Assembly (NCBI GenBank): GCA_963756715.1
Contig: CAVWOV010000033.1
Coordinates: 1 to 64,000, forward strand
Length of the DNA: 64,000 bases
Direction: 5' to 3'
DNA from: VAZQ01 sp963756715
GTDB lineage: Bacteria; Pseudomonadota; Alphaproteobacteria; Rhizobiales; Xanthobacteraceae
The notes beneath the pieces were generated by a model, which saw only the letters and a list, made by a program, of their open reading frames with translations, was not told the DNA's origin and did no database searches. The number at the start of each line of letters is the position of its first letter. Positions within the stretch are counted from its first letter, which is position 1. This document shows, in pieces, positions 10,608-18,730 of the stretch. Position numbers and translations under genes: made by a program.

Positions 10608-11681
10608 TCAATCATCCTTTCGCACAGAAACGGATGGTGCGTGACGTGACTTGATGGCGTCGAGCGGCCAGCGGGCATGGGGTATGGTTTCGAGCGTATC
10701 GGTCAGCCCGAGCGCGAGGCGCTCCGCGCCAGCCCAGGCGATCATGGCGCCATTGTCGGTGCACAATTCCACAGGCGGCGCCACCAGCATGGTGCCGGTT
10801 TCGAACGCGATGCGATGCAGCACTTTGCGGATCGCCTCGTTGGCGGCAACGCCGCCGGCGGCGACAAGCGCCGTAGGGGCGCCATAGCCATCCTTGAACA
10901 TCTTCATGCCCATGCGCAGCCGGTCGGCCACGACGTCGACGATCGCCTGCTGGAACGATGCACATAGATCGCGGACGTCATCGTCGCTTAACGGCGCGAC
11001 CTTTTCGGCTTCCAGCCGCAGCGCGGTCTTGAGTCCGGAGAGCGAGAAGTCGGCATGCGGCCGGCCGTGCATGGGGCGCGGTAGAAGGAATCGTCCGACA
11101 TTGCCCTGCAATGCTTCTTTCTCGACCTGCGGCCCGCCCGGATAGCCGAGACCGAGCAACTTCGCGGTCTTGTCGAACGCTTCGCCGATCGCGTCGTCGA
11201 CGGTTGTGCCGAGGCGCACGTAATCGCCGACGCCTAGCACCGCGACAATCTGCGTGTGTCCGCCCGAGGCGAGGAACAAGCAATACGGGAATGGCGTGGC
11301 GTCGGTGAGCCTCGCGGTGAGCGCATGCGCTTCGAGATGATTGACCGCGATCAGCGGCTTCTCGCAGACTAATGCGATCGCTTTGGCGGTCGTCAGGCCG
11401 ACGATGACGCCGCCGATCAATCCTGGGCCGGCGGCTGCCGCGACACCGTCGATCTGGTCGAACCTCTTGTCTGCCTCCTGCATCGCGCGCGCGATAATGA
11501 GATCGAGCGCCTCGACATGGGCACGAGCGGCAATCTCCGGCACCACGCCGCCGAAGGCGGCGTGTTCGTTGACCTGCGACAGCACGATGTTGGACAGAAT
11601 CCGGCCGGGACCAGCCGGCGGTCGTTCGACCACCGCCGCTGCGGTTTCATCGCAGGTCGTCTCGATCCCGAGCACAACCAT
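10608..11681 (-). CDS. tsaD: tRNA N6-adenosine threonylcarbamoyltransferase TsaD
   Basis: Transfers threonylcarbamoyl from TC-AMP to A37 of ANN-decoding tRNAs, with TsaB and TsaE. 357 residues from ATG at 11681, giving the canonical MVVLGIETTCDETAAAVV. A GTG at 11702 is an alternative seven codons upstream. The iron/zinc motif HLEAH lies at residues 115-119, with ASGGHTQIV, DDAIGEAFDKTAKLLGLGYPGG and FSLSGLKTALR following. The late AAGGVAANEAIR and CTDNGAMIAW blocks are complete. It sits 50 bases before gpsA. Its clean frame contrasts with the broken genes at the left edge. Confidence 0.96.
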   Translation of the reverse strand: MVVLGIETTCDETAAAVVERPPAGPGRILSNIVLSQVNEHAAFGGVVPEIAARAHVEALDLIIARAMQEADKRFDQIDGVAAAAGPGLIGGVIVGLTTAKAIALVCEKPLIAVNHLEAHALTARLTDATPFPYCLFLASGGHTQIVAVLGVGDYVRLGTTVDDAIGEAFDKTAKLLGLGYPGGPQVEKEALQGNVGRFLLPRPMHGRPHADFSLSGLKTALRLEAEKVAPLSDDDVRDLCASFQQAIVDVVADRLRMGMKMFKDGYGAPTALVAAGGVAANEAIRKVLHRIAFETGTMLVAPPVELCTDNGAMIAWAGAERLALGLTDTLETIPHARWPLDAIKSRHAPSVSVRKDD

Positions 11682-11914
11682 CCAGGTTCCGTCCGATGCC
11701 ACATCGCAAGCCGGGAAGCCGCTTTTCGGACCCTGCAGCGGGCCCTATGATCGTGCACTCCCAGCCGGCCTCGATCCGGCCTAGCATTGCGAGGTCATGA
11801 GGTGCAATCCTCGCCCGCCGCCGCAAGCTTGCACCGTGGCGTGGCCGTGCATGACGGTGGCGGCAGCCAACGTCAACGCGATGCCGCTTGCGCCGTCGCT
11901 TCGGCTTGATTGGC

Positions 11915-12628
11915 GTGCTGTTCCTCGTCACCCGGCCCGAGCCCGATGGCGAACGCACCGCGGCGGCCTTGCGGGCGCGCGGCCATCAAGTCGTCGTCGC
12001 TCCTTTGCTTCGCGTCGAAGCCATACCGGACGCCGGCCTCGGGGCAGGTTCCTGGGCCGGCATCATCGTGACCAGCCGCAATGCGATCCGCGTGCTTGGG
12101 GGGCACGCGCGCGCTCATGAACTCTTCAGATTGCCGGTGTTCGCGGTCGGGCGGCGCACCGCTGAGGCCGCCCATGCCGCGGGCTTTACCGACATCGTCT
12201 CGGCTGACGGCGATGCGCAGGCTCTCGTCCGACTTGTGCTGGGGCGGCGACGTCCGGGTAGCGATCCGTTGCTCTACCTCGCCGGCGCCGACCGCACCGG
12301 AGATGTGGCCGGCGTACTGACCGAAGCGGGCGTGCCGGTCGAGACCGCGGTAGTTTATCGTGCCGTGATGGTGAAGGAATTGCCAATGGCGGTCCGGGCC
12401 GCGCTGGCGGCCGGCGCGATCGATGGCGTACTGCATTTTTCGCGGCGCAGCGCCGACATTTACCTTAAATGCGCCCATTCGGCCCGAATGCTCGACAGCG
12501 CACTGGCACCCACCCAATATTGTCTCGCGCCGCAGGTAGCCGAGCCGCTCGCAGCGGCAGGCGCAAAGAAAATCGCCGTCGCACCCCGTCCCGAGGAGGC
12601 CGCGCTGCTGGACTTGCTGCGGCCATGA
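11915..12628 (+). CDS. hemD: Uroporphyrinogen-III synthase
   Basis: Cyclises hydroxymethylbilane to uroporphyrinogen III. About 237 residues of divergent HemD sequence: LVTRPEPDGERTAAALRARG, APLLRVEAI, IVTSRNAIRVL, VFAVGRRTAEAAHAAGF, LYLAGADRTG and the second-half VVYRAV, FSRRSADIYL, APQVAEPL motifs. The start is unclear: GTG at 11915 gives the usual VLFLVTRP opening, while TTG at 11888 adds nine residues. Neither has a good ribosome-binding site. It is followed 77 bases later by the Mic60 homologue and then hemY, the standard alphaproteobacterial order. The usual partner hemC is missing from the space before it. Confidence 0.88.
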   Translation: MLFLVTRPEPDGERTAAALRARGHQVVVAPLLRVEAIPDAGLGAGSWAGIIVTSRNAIRVLGGHARAHELFRLPVFAVGRRTAEAAHAAGFTDIVSADGDAQALVRLVLGRRRPGSDPLLYLAGADRTGDVAGVLTEAGVPVETAVVYRAVMVKELPMAVRAALAAGAIDGVLHFSRRSADIYLKCAHSARMLDSALAPTQYCLAPQVAEPLAAAGAKKIAVAPRPEEAALLDLLRP

Positions 12629-12705
12629 TGGCGGTCAAATTGCCGCCCCGCCGATGCACTATGCGGTAGGATAGACTGTTCGGCGAATCGGCAGGGACCA
12701 TACTG

Positions 12706-13995
12706 ATGATCGGCGACGACGCTCCATCCTCCGGGCTGCCGGGCAGCGAAGCTCGTCGCCGGCCGGCACCGACGATCGAGCTTCCGGCGGTCGAAATCAA
12801 AAGCCGGCCGCAGCAAACAACCGAAACGGAGGCAAGTGTGCCCACAGGTGAAGGTCCCGAGCGGACGGATTCGCCGCCACAACCGGCGTCCGCTCCAACC
12901 GCAGGACCCGGTTTGGGGTCCGCCGATGGTATCTGGCGCCTTGCCGGCGCGGCCGTCGGAGGCGGGCTTGTGGTGCTTGCCGGATCGCTCCTCATCGGCA
13001 CCGCGTTCCGTCCGGACAGCAGCAGCCCAGCGACCGATACGCGGTTGACGCAAATCGAGCGGCAGATAAGGGAACTCGCCAGCCGCCCGGCGTCGAACAG
13101 TACCGATCCCGGCACGATCGAAAGTCTGGCGAGCCGCCTGGCCAAGCTCGAAGGCGCGGCCGCGGGCTTGCGTGCGATGACCGGCGATCCGTCATTCGCC
13201 AACCGCATCGCGACGATCGAGGGCGAGGCAAAGGCCGCCTCCGAGATCATCGCGATCCTGGGACGGCGCACGGATGAAACAGCGACCGCCGCGCGCGACT
13301 CGCGGCAGCGAGCCGAGGTCAATGCGGCCGCGATCGCCGAACTCAAACAGACGATCGCAGGGCTCGGTGCGTCTCCGGTCGGACGAAGCGAGCTTGATGC
13401 GTTGTCGAGCCGCGTCGCCGCGGTCGAGCGCAGCGAAAAAACCCTCGAGGCTGCGCTCGCCAAGCGTCAGGCTGAGGGCACGCCCGATCGCTCGGTGCGC
13501 TTTGCGGTCGCCGCCGCCGCGCTGCAACGCGCGGTCGAGCGGGGTGAAGCGTTTGCTCCGTTGCTCGCGACGACGAAGCCGCTCATGCCGGACGCCAAGG
13601 CGGCCGCTCCGCTCGAGCCTTTCGCCGCCACCGGCGTGCCGTCGGCTACCGCGCTCGCGCGGCAGCTCACCGAGCTTGCGCCGGCGCTGTATCAGGCCGC
13701 CGGGTCGCCGCGCGACACCGGCCTGTTGGATCGATTGACGGCGAGCGCCGAGAAGCTCGTTCGTATCCGGCCGATCAACGAGGTTCCGGGTTCCGATACC
13801 AGCGCCGTGATCGCGCGCATTGAGTTCAAAGCCGCACACGCCGATCTCAATGGCGCGCTCGCCGAGCTGGCAAAGCTGCCGGCCGACGTGCGTGCACCGG
13901 CCGATGCTTGGATCAAGGCGGCGCAGGCGCGTGCGGCCGCCATTGCGGCCAGCCAGCAGATCGCCGCCGGCGCGTTGACCGCGCTCGGCAAGTGA
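12706..13995 (+). CDS. Mitofilin/Mic60-family inner membrane protein (COG4223)
   Basis: 429 residues. A proline-rich disordered cytoplasmic head covers 1-72, one membrane helix lies at about 76-100, a long coiled coil at about 110-255, and a C-terminal mitofilin-like helical domain at about 260-429 (RFAVAAAALQRAVERGEAFAPLL, IRPINEVPGSDTSAVIARIE). This is the domain plan of alphaproteobacterial Mic60, the ancestor of the mitochondrial crista-junction protein. Known family members deform membranes and contact outer-membrane assembly proteins. Position between hemD and hemY is the conserved context used to recognise bacterial Mic60. AGGGA lies about ten bases before the ATG. Confidence 0.87.
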   Translation: MIGDDAPSSGLPGSEARRRPAPTIELPAVEIKSRPQQTTETEASVPTGEGPERTDSPPQPASAPTAGPGLGSADGIWRLAGAAVGGGLVVLAGSLLIGTAFRPDSSSPATDTRLTQIERQIRELASRPASNSTDPGTIESLASRLAKLEGAAAGLRAMTGDPSFANRIATIEGEAKAASEIIAILGRRTDETATAARDSRQRAEVNAAAIAELKQTIAGLGASPVGRSELDALSSRVAAVERSEKTLEAALAKRQAEGTPDRSVRFAVAAAALQRAVERGEAFAPLLATTKPLMPDAKAAAPLEPFAATGVPSATALARQLTELAPALYQAAGSPRDTGLLDRLTASAEKLVRIRPINEVPGSDTSAVIARIEFKAAHADLNGALAELAKLPADVRAPADAWIKAAQARAAAIAASQQIAAGALTALGK

Positions 13996-14023
13996 ATATT
14001 CACAGACTTGAAGTAAGGTCTCG

Positions 14024-15667
14024 ATGATCCGCGTCATCCTCTATCTCGTCATCGTCAGCCTCCTGGCCCTCGCCGCGGTATGGCTGGCCGACCGGCCGGG
14101 CGAAGTCGCCGTCACCTGGCAGGGCTGGCGCATCGAAACGTCGGTCATGATGCTGGTGGTCGCCGTCGCGGCGGTCGCGGTGTCGGCCGTGATACTGTGG
14201 TCGATCTTGCGCGCCATCATGCGTTCGCCCGATCTGCTGTGGCGCTATCTCAGCGCCCGCCGCGGTGTGCGCGGTTATGTTGCGGTGTCGCAGGGTCTGA
14301 TCGCTATCGGATCGGGCGATGTGCGCGCCGCCCGGAAATATGTCGACGACGCGAACCGTAATGCGCCCGGCGAGCCGCTGACCCTGCTGCTGAGCGCACA
14401 GACCGCGCAGTTGGCGGGCGATCGCACCGCGGCGGAGCGCACGTTCCACCTCATGGCGAGTCGCGACGATACCCGGTTGCTCGGCCTGCACGGCCTCTAC
14501 ATCGAGGCCCAGCGGCGCGGCGACGTTGCGGCGGCACAGCTGTTCGCCGAAGAGGCCGCCAAGCACTCGCACGCGCCGGCCTGGGCCGGACAGGCGGTAC
14601 TTGAATTCCGCTGTGTGACCGGCGATTGGGCCGGCGCGCTCGATCGGCTCGACAGCAACATGAAGAGCGGCCTGATCGACAAACCCACCTACCGGCGCCA
14701 GCGTGCCGTGTTGCTGACCGCGCGCGCGCTCGCGACCGAGGAGATCGATCGCGATCGCGCCAAGCTGCTCTCGCTCGAAGCCGTGAAGCTTGCGCCGTCG
14801 CTGGTGCCGGCGGCGGTGCTGGCGGGCCGGCTGCTCGGCGAGTCCGGTGATCTGCGCAAGGCCGCGCGCATCATCGAAACGGCCTGGCAGGCCAATCCGC
14901 ATCCCGCTCTGGCGGAGGGCTATGCGCATCTGCGGCCCGGCGATTCGGCGCGTCAGCGTCTCGTCCGCATTCAGGCGCTCGCCGAGAAATCACCCGGCAA
15001 TATCGAGGCAGCGTTGGCGATCGGACGTGCCGCGATCGACGCCCACGAATACGCGGCCGCGCGCCGCGCGCTTGCACCGCTCGCGATCGTACCGACGCGG
15101 CGAGTTGCGGCGCTGATGGCCGAACTCGAACAGTTGGAACACAACGACGAAGGCCGCGCCCGGGAATGGATGACGCGCGCGTTGCGCGGCCGCCGCGATC
15201 CGGCCTGGACGGCGGACGGTTTCGTCTCCGATCGCTGGATGCCGGTGTCGCCGGCGACCGGCCGGCTCGATGCGTTTCAGTGGAAGGATCCCCTCTCCGG
15301 TATCGAGGGCGAGGTCATCGAGAGCAGCAAGGTTTCGGGCAGCCTGGGTGACGATGGGCGCGGCGATCGAATGCCCGCGCCGGGAACGTCGCAGGTCGAT
15401 GTTCCGCCCGAACCGAAACCGGCGCCCGAGGCGCCCGCGGTCGAAACGCCGCGTGACCAGCCCGTGGTCGAGCCGCCGTCCGCCGAAGAGGCCCGCGCGC
15501 GTCGCACGCGCGGCGACGCCTCGGCCGTACGCCCGCCGGCCGTCATCCCGCTCGTTCATGTCCCGGACGACCCCGGACCCGAGATCGAGGGCGCAATCGA
15601 GCCGATTACCGACCCGGATGCGCCGCCCGACCGCTGGGGCCGGCTGCGGCAGTATTTCAAGACCTGA
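14024..15667 (+). CDS. hemY: HemY N-terminal/TPR domain inner membrane protein
   Basis: 547 residues. Two membrane helices at about 4-22 and 40-62 flank a periplasmic loop with WLADRPGEVAVTWQGWRIETS, the HemY_N signature. A TPR-like helical array follows: YVDDANRNAPGEPLTLLLSA, GLYIEAQRRGDVAAA, AVKLAPSLVPAAVLAGRLL. A conserved WTADGFVSDRWMPVSPATG segment sits near 400. The last 120 residues are Pro/Glu-rich and probably disordered. Despite the name it is not protoporphyrinogen oxidase; its role in late heme synthesis is unproven. It lies 28 bases after the Mic60 gene and is followed by tRNA-Thr. Confidence 0.88.
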   Translation: MIRVILYLVIVSLLALAAVWLADRPGEVAVTWQGWRIETSVMMLVVAVAAVAVSAVILWSILRAIMRSPDLLWRYLSARRGVRGYVAVSQGLIAIGSGDVRAARKYVDDANRNAPGEPLTLLLSAQTAQLAGDRTAAERTFHLMASRDDTRLLGLHGLYIEAQRRGDVAAAQLFAEEAAKHSHAPAWAGQAVLEFRCVTGDWAGALDRLDSNMKSGLIDKPTYRRQRAVLLTARALATEEIDRDRAKLLSLEAVKLAPSLVPAAVLAGRLLGESGDLRKAARIIETAWQANPHPALAEGYAHLRPGDSARQRLVRIQALAEKSPGNIEAALAIGRAAIDAHEYAAARRALAPLAIVPTRRVAALMAELEQLEHNDEGRAREWMTRALRGRRDPAWTADGFVSDRWMPVSPATGRLDAFQWKDPLSGIEGEVIESSKVSGSLGDDGRGDRMPAPGTSQVDVPPEPKPAPEAPAVETPRDQPVVEPPSAEEARARRTRGDASAVRPPAVIPLVHVPDDPGPEIEGAIEPITDPDAPPDRWGRLRQYFKT

Positions 15668-15738
15668 GAGGATGCCGGACCGCGCTGCGGCGCGTTGCTT
15701 GCCAACCTGCGCCGCAGCCGATATCAGGTCGCCGATGG

Positions 15739-15814
15739 GCCGCAATAGCTCAGTCGGTAGAGCACGTCATTCGTAATGACGGGGTCGGGGGTTCGAATCC
15801 CTCTTGCGGCACCA
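15739..15814 (+). tRNA. tRNA-Thr (anticodon CGT)
   Basis: 76 bases with the CCA encoded. The acceptor stem GCCGCAA/TTGCGGC is perfect. The D arm is GCTC-AGTCGGTA-GAGC. The anticodon stem CGTCA/TGACG encloses loop TTCGTAA, with anticodon CGT reading ACG. The T arm GGGGG/CCCTC (one G-T pair) encloses TTCGAAT. It lies 71 bases after hemY. The 3' end of a tRNA is a classic integration site and the next 1.9 kb is gene-poor, but I found no repeat of the tRNA 3' end in the window. Confidence 0.97.
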
Positions 15815-16303
15815 CATTTATCTATTGGGTTTTCTTGCGTATTTTTTTCCAAAGCCTGCGGTTTCGGCCCTCAAAGACTCCTCGGGTAAGCACCGGCGCG
15901 TCAACCTTGGGGAGTGTGTAAAAATGCGATCGAGTAGGGTCGATGACGCGAAACAATGTTGGTAATTGTCTGTTTACTCCAGCCGCGCCCAGGGTTGAAG
16001 TTCAAGCGATCTGGAATCCGAGGGTGTTTCGAACTTTCGCCTGTCCCGCGGCACACCCTGGGTCGGGGTAGACGCTCCTGCCGCGGGAGGCGCCGCGGCG
16101 CCCCAGCGGATCAGTGCGGTCACCGAAGCCGATCGACTGCCGAGTCGCGTGTCCTTTCAACGTCTTCTTTCAACGTCGCGGTTCCCAGCTTGGGCAATGC
16201 GCGGGGTCGGAATCCGTTTCAAGGTCGCCATGCGGCAAATTCATTCCCATGCGCCCCCCTGCGTCGTTTCTAGGAATGTTGCGTACGCCGGCTGACCAGC
16301 CGT
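15815..16303. other. Gene-poor region downstream of tRNA-Thr
   Basis: About 490 bases in which no frame on either strand gives a protein-like sequence. A T-rich run (TTTTTTT near 15842) just after the tRNA may end tRNA transcription. Nothing else is recognisable. Composition is somewhat more balanced than the flanking genes. Confidence 0.4.
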
Positions 16304-16435
16304 TTAAGTCTTACGGTCTGGCTGCCAGACGCGCCCAAGAAATACGGCCATCTCTAGCGCAACGGGTACATGCACAACATCGCTGCCGCCCGCCGCGTCG
16401 AGCCACTCAAATGCGACGTGCTGCCACGGTGTCAC
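16304..16435 (-). CDS. Hypothetical small protein (43 aa), overlapping partner of the preceding small ORF
   Basis: Begins with GTG at 16435, which shares four bases (GTGA) with the stop of the upstream 54-residue ORF, a typical translational-coupling overlap. It encodes VTPWQHVAFEWLDAAGG, then SDVVHVPVALEMAVFLGRVW and a basic tail. The composition looks protein-like, with amphipathic helices. I do not recognise a family. Reality rests on the overlap and on protein-like sequence only. Confidence 0.4.
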   Translation of the reverse strand: MTPWQHVAFEWLDAAGGSDVVHVPVALEMAVFLGRVWQPDRKT

Positions 16436-16596
16436 AGTCCTGGTCGATCGGGCGGGTCCATCGTCAGCGTAACCGGATCGACGCGGCTCACGCCCTCGGG
16501 GGCTCTCTTGACCTTTGTACCTTGTCGAAAGCAGAAAGCGATGAAACCAAAGAAGCCGATTACGACCAGGATACCAAACAAAGTTTGAAACGACAT
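16432..16596 (-). CDS. Hypothetical small single-pass membrane protein (54 aa)
   Basis: ATG at 16596, with AGGTGG nine bases upstream. The first 24 residues form one membrane helix (MSFQTLFGILVVIGFFGFIA, then Phe-Cys-Phe), followed by a basic stop-transfer RQGTKVKR and a short polar tail ending DPPDRPGL. This fits an inner-membrane small protein with its C-terminus in the cytoplasm. Its TGA overlaps the GTG start of the next small ORF. The stretch is otherwise gene-poor and no family is recognised. Confidence 0.5.
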   Translation of the reverse strand: MSFQTLFGILVVIGFFGFIAFCFRQGTKVKRAPEGVSRVDPVTLTMDPPDRPGL

Positions 16597-16881
16597 GGCT
16601 CAAACCCACCTAGTTGTCCCGGAGCGGCGCCCCGGTGTGAGTAAGAGCGTAGAAAAAACGGTACCCGCGCGACGTGACGGCCATCACATCCGGATGGACA
16701 AATCTCGTCCAGCCTGAGCCTCGAATAGAGGAGGGCGAGACGCAAGCATTCGCGTTGTTCATAGCCGCGACGGCGCTAGCGCTTCCCCAGCTTGTTTGTT
16801 CTGTACTCCTTTTGCGGCCTGCCCCCCGCGGGAGCAGGGACAGTTGCGTCTCGCGCTCTCGAAAGATCAGTCCCCCGCCGC

Positions 16882-17148
16882 CTACTGGTCAGAAACAGCA
16901 AGGCTATTTTCGGGTACCATCTCAAGCGCGCTTAGATCGGTGACCGCGCTTACAGATCGAACGTTCCTTAGATTGACTGCAAGCTTCAGACCCAATCCCA
17001 CGCGCATTGTAACCAGGTCGACCAGTCGGGAATTTTCGATCGCCAACTGTTTCCAGTAGTTGCGGGTTTCCGGGTTCTGTTCCCGCGACAGTCGGTCAAT
17101 AGCTTCGTCTATACGCCGTCGATACTCGGCTGCTTCGCTATCACTCAT
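16882..17148 (-). CDS. Hypothetical small protein with AAEYRRR motif (88 aa)
   Basis: Starts MSDSEAAEYRRRIDEAIDRL at 17148 and continues NYWKQLAIENSRLVDLV. The pattern of an acidic N-terminus, EYRRR and a later W-x3-A amphipathic helix resembles short uncharacterised proteins common in Bradyrhizobium and relatives. The second half (GLGLKLAVNLRNVRSVSAVT onward) is less typical. The start overlaps the last eight bases of the decayed chemoreceptor frame upstream, so it may have lost its own promoter and ribosome-binding site. Function unknown. Confidence 0.5.
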   Translation of the reverse strand: MSDSEAAEYRRRIDEAIDRLSREQNPETRNYWKQLAIENSRLVDLVTMRVGLGLKLAVNLRNVRSVSAVTDLSALEMVPENSLAVSDQ

Positions 17149-17641
17149 GATACGCACCGTACAAAACACACACTGAAGTACCGACTGTAGCAATCGCAAT
17201 CGGGCGGCCGTGTGGCGTTACTTGCCATTTGCCAATATCTGCCAAGGCGCGCCGCGCCAGTTCACGGCGCGTTTCCTGGTAGGCCTTGATGCGGTCAGAG
17301 AATGCCTGCCCTGCCTCATCCGGCCGCACCGTCCGCCGTCATTCCGTGATGATGTCGCCGATCCGGTCGTTGGCCTTGATGAGGCCGGTCGCAAACGCCT
17401 TGGCGCCGGCGGCCTCGGGCGAAATGTAGATGCCGCAGGATTCCATCTCCGTGGTATCAAGCAGCGTTTTGACGCACGCGACGTTCAAGGCGCCCTAGAA
17501 CGCAGATTCGAATTCACCGGCCAGCCCAGCTTGCTGCCGAGAGTTCACCACCGCGCCGGCGACGAGGGCAACGGTGACGGTAGCGAGCAGCACAAAGATC
17601 GCGTAGAGCTTGATCGAAATGGAAAAATGCGGCAACTGCAC
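17141..17641 (-). pseudogene. Methyl-accepting chemotaxis protein, N-terminal sensor fragment with two in-frame stops
   Basis: Read from a GTG at 17641, the frame gives an MCP-like start (SISIKLYAIFVLLATVTVAL), then NSRQQAGLAGEFESAF, a TAG near 17515, then GALNVACVKTLLDTTEMESC, GIYISPEAAGAKAFATGLIK, NDRIGDIITE, a TGA (likely from TGG) near 17341, and RRTVRPDEAGQAFSDRIKAYQETRRELARRAL. This matches the periplasmic sensor of Bradyrhizobium-type MCPs, usually NVxRVNxLVYAVVMESRGIYMSP. HAMP and signalling domains are absent. Homology ends near 17215. No frameshift is needed, so the two stops and the truncation point to true decay. Confidence 0.65.
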
Positions 17642-17740
17642 CTCGACACTCGCCCCCATCCATGTCGGTTTGACGGGCCAGAGCGACGATGAATCATTAA
17701 CGCCGCGTTTGAGTTACCTGATGGTTTGCCAGGGGGGTCG

Positions 17741-18682
17741 ATGAGCTTGAAAATCGCCGTGCAGATGGACCCGATCGAGCGGATTAACGTCCGCGGTGAC
17801 TCGACGTTCGCGCTGCTGCTGGAGGCCCAGGCACGGGGCCACTCGATCGCCTATTACACGCCCGACCGGCTGGCGCTGCGGGAAGCGCGGGTGTTCGCCG
17901 CGGTGCAGCCCTTGCAAGTCCGCGACGAGGCCGGCAATCACTTCACGCTGGGCGAGCCGCGACGTACGGAGTTGAGCGAGATGGACGTGATCCTGCTGCG
18001 CCAGGACCCGCCGTTCGACCTCGCCTATATCACCACCACCCATTTGCTGGAGCGCATCCATCCGAAGACCCTCGTGGTCAACGATCCGCGCGAAGTCCGC
18101 GACGCGCCGGAGAAAATGTTCGTGATGGAATTTCCCGACCTGATGCCGCCGACGCTGATCACGCGCGACCTGGCCGAGATCAAGGCGTTTCGAGTCGAGC
18201 ACGGCGACATCGTGATGAAGCCGCTTTACGGCAAAGGCGGCGAAGCGGTGTTTCGTCTGGCGCAGGAAGACCTCAACTTCGGCTCGCTCTACGACTTGTT
18301 CTCCGTGACCTTTCGCGAGCAATGGGTGGTGCAGAAATTCCTCCCGGCCGTGAAGCACGGCGACAAGCGCATCATCCTGGTCGACGGCGAGTTCGCCGGC
18401 GCGGTGAACCGGGTGCCGGCGCCCGACGACCTGCGCTCCAACATGGTGCGCGGCGGCACGCCGAAGGAGACCGACCTGACGCCGCGCGAGCGGGAGATCT
18501 GCCACAGGCTCGGGCCGGCACTGCGCGAGCGCGGGCTCATCTTCGTCGGCATCGACGTGATCGATGGCTTTCTCACCGAGATCAACGTCACCTCGCCGAC
18601 CGGCATCCGCGCCATCAAGAACCTTGGCGGTGCCGACGTGGCGGCGATGATCTGGGACACGATCGAGGCGAAGCGGCGCTGA
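17741..18682 (+). CDS. gshB: Glutathione synthetase
   Basis: ATP-grasp enzyme joining gamma-glutamylcysteine and glycine. 313 residues from ATG at 17741, preceded by AGGGGGG. N-terminal LKIAVQMDPIERINVRGDST and LLRQDPPFDLAYITTTHLLE are family signatures. The ATP-grasp portion shows VMKPLYGKGGEAVFRL, KRIILVDGEFAGAVNRVP and LIFVGIDVIDGFLTEINVTS with the metal-binding Glu/Asn. Intact. In relatives gshB usually follows rsmI-yraN; here those genes lie 41 kb away, so the block has been rearranged. Confidence 0.96.
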   Translation: MSLKIAVQMDPIERINVRGDSTFALLLEAQARGHSIAYYTPDRLALREARVFAAVQPLQVRDEAGNHFTLGEPRRTELSEMDVILLRQDPPFDLAYITTTHLLERIHPKTLVVNDPREVRDAPEKMFVMEFPDLMPPTLITRDLAEIKAFRVEHGDIVMKPLYGKGGEAVFRLAQEDLNFGSLYDLFSVTFREQWVVQKFLPAVKHGDKRIILVDGEFAGAVNRVPAPDDLRSNMVRGGTPKETDLTPREREICHRLGPALRERGLIFVGIDVIDGFLTEINVTSPTGIRAIKNLGGADVAAMIWDTIEAKRR

Positions 18683-18730
18683 ACGGAACGTCTTGCTGCC
18701 TAGTTCACTTAAATCCAACAGGCAAACGAT

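Noticed and set aside
16674..17059. Plus-strand open frames around 16.7-17.06 kb
   Set aside because: Sequences are not protein-like and conflict with better minus-strand candidates.
15739..17740. Integrated genomic island at tRNA-Thr
   Set aside because: The position and gene-poor content are suggestive, but I found no integrase and no repeat of the tRNA 3' end, so no island is called.
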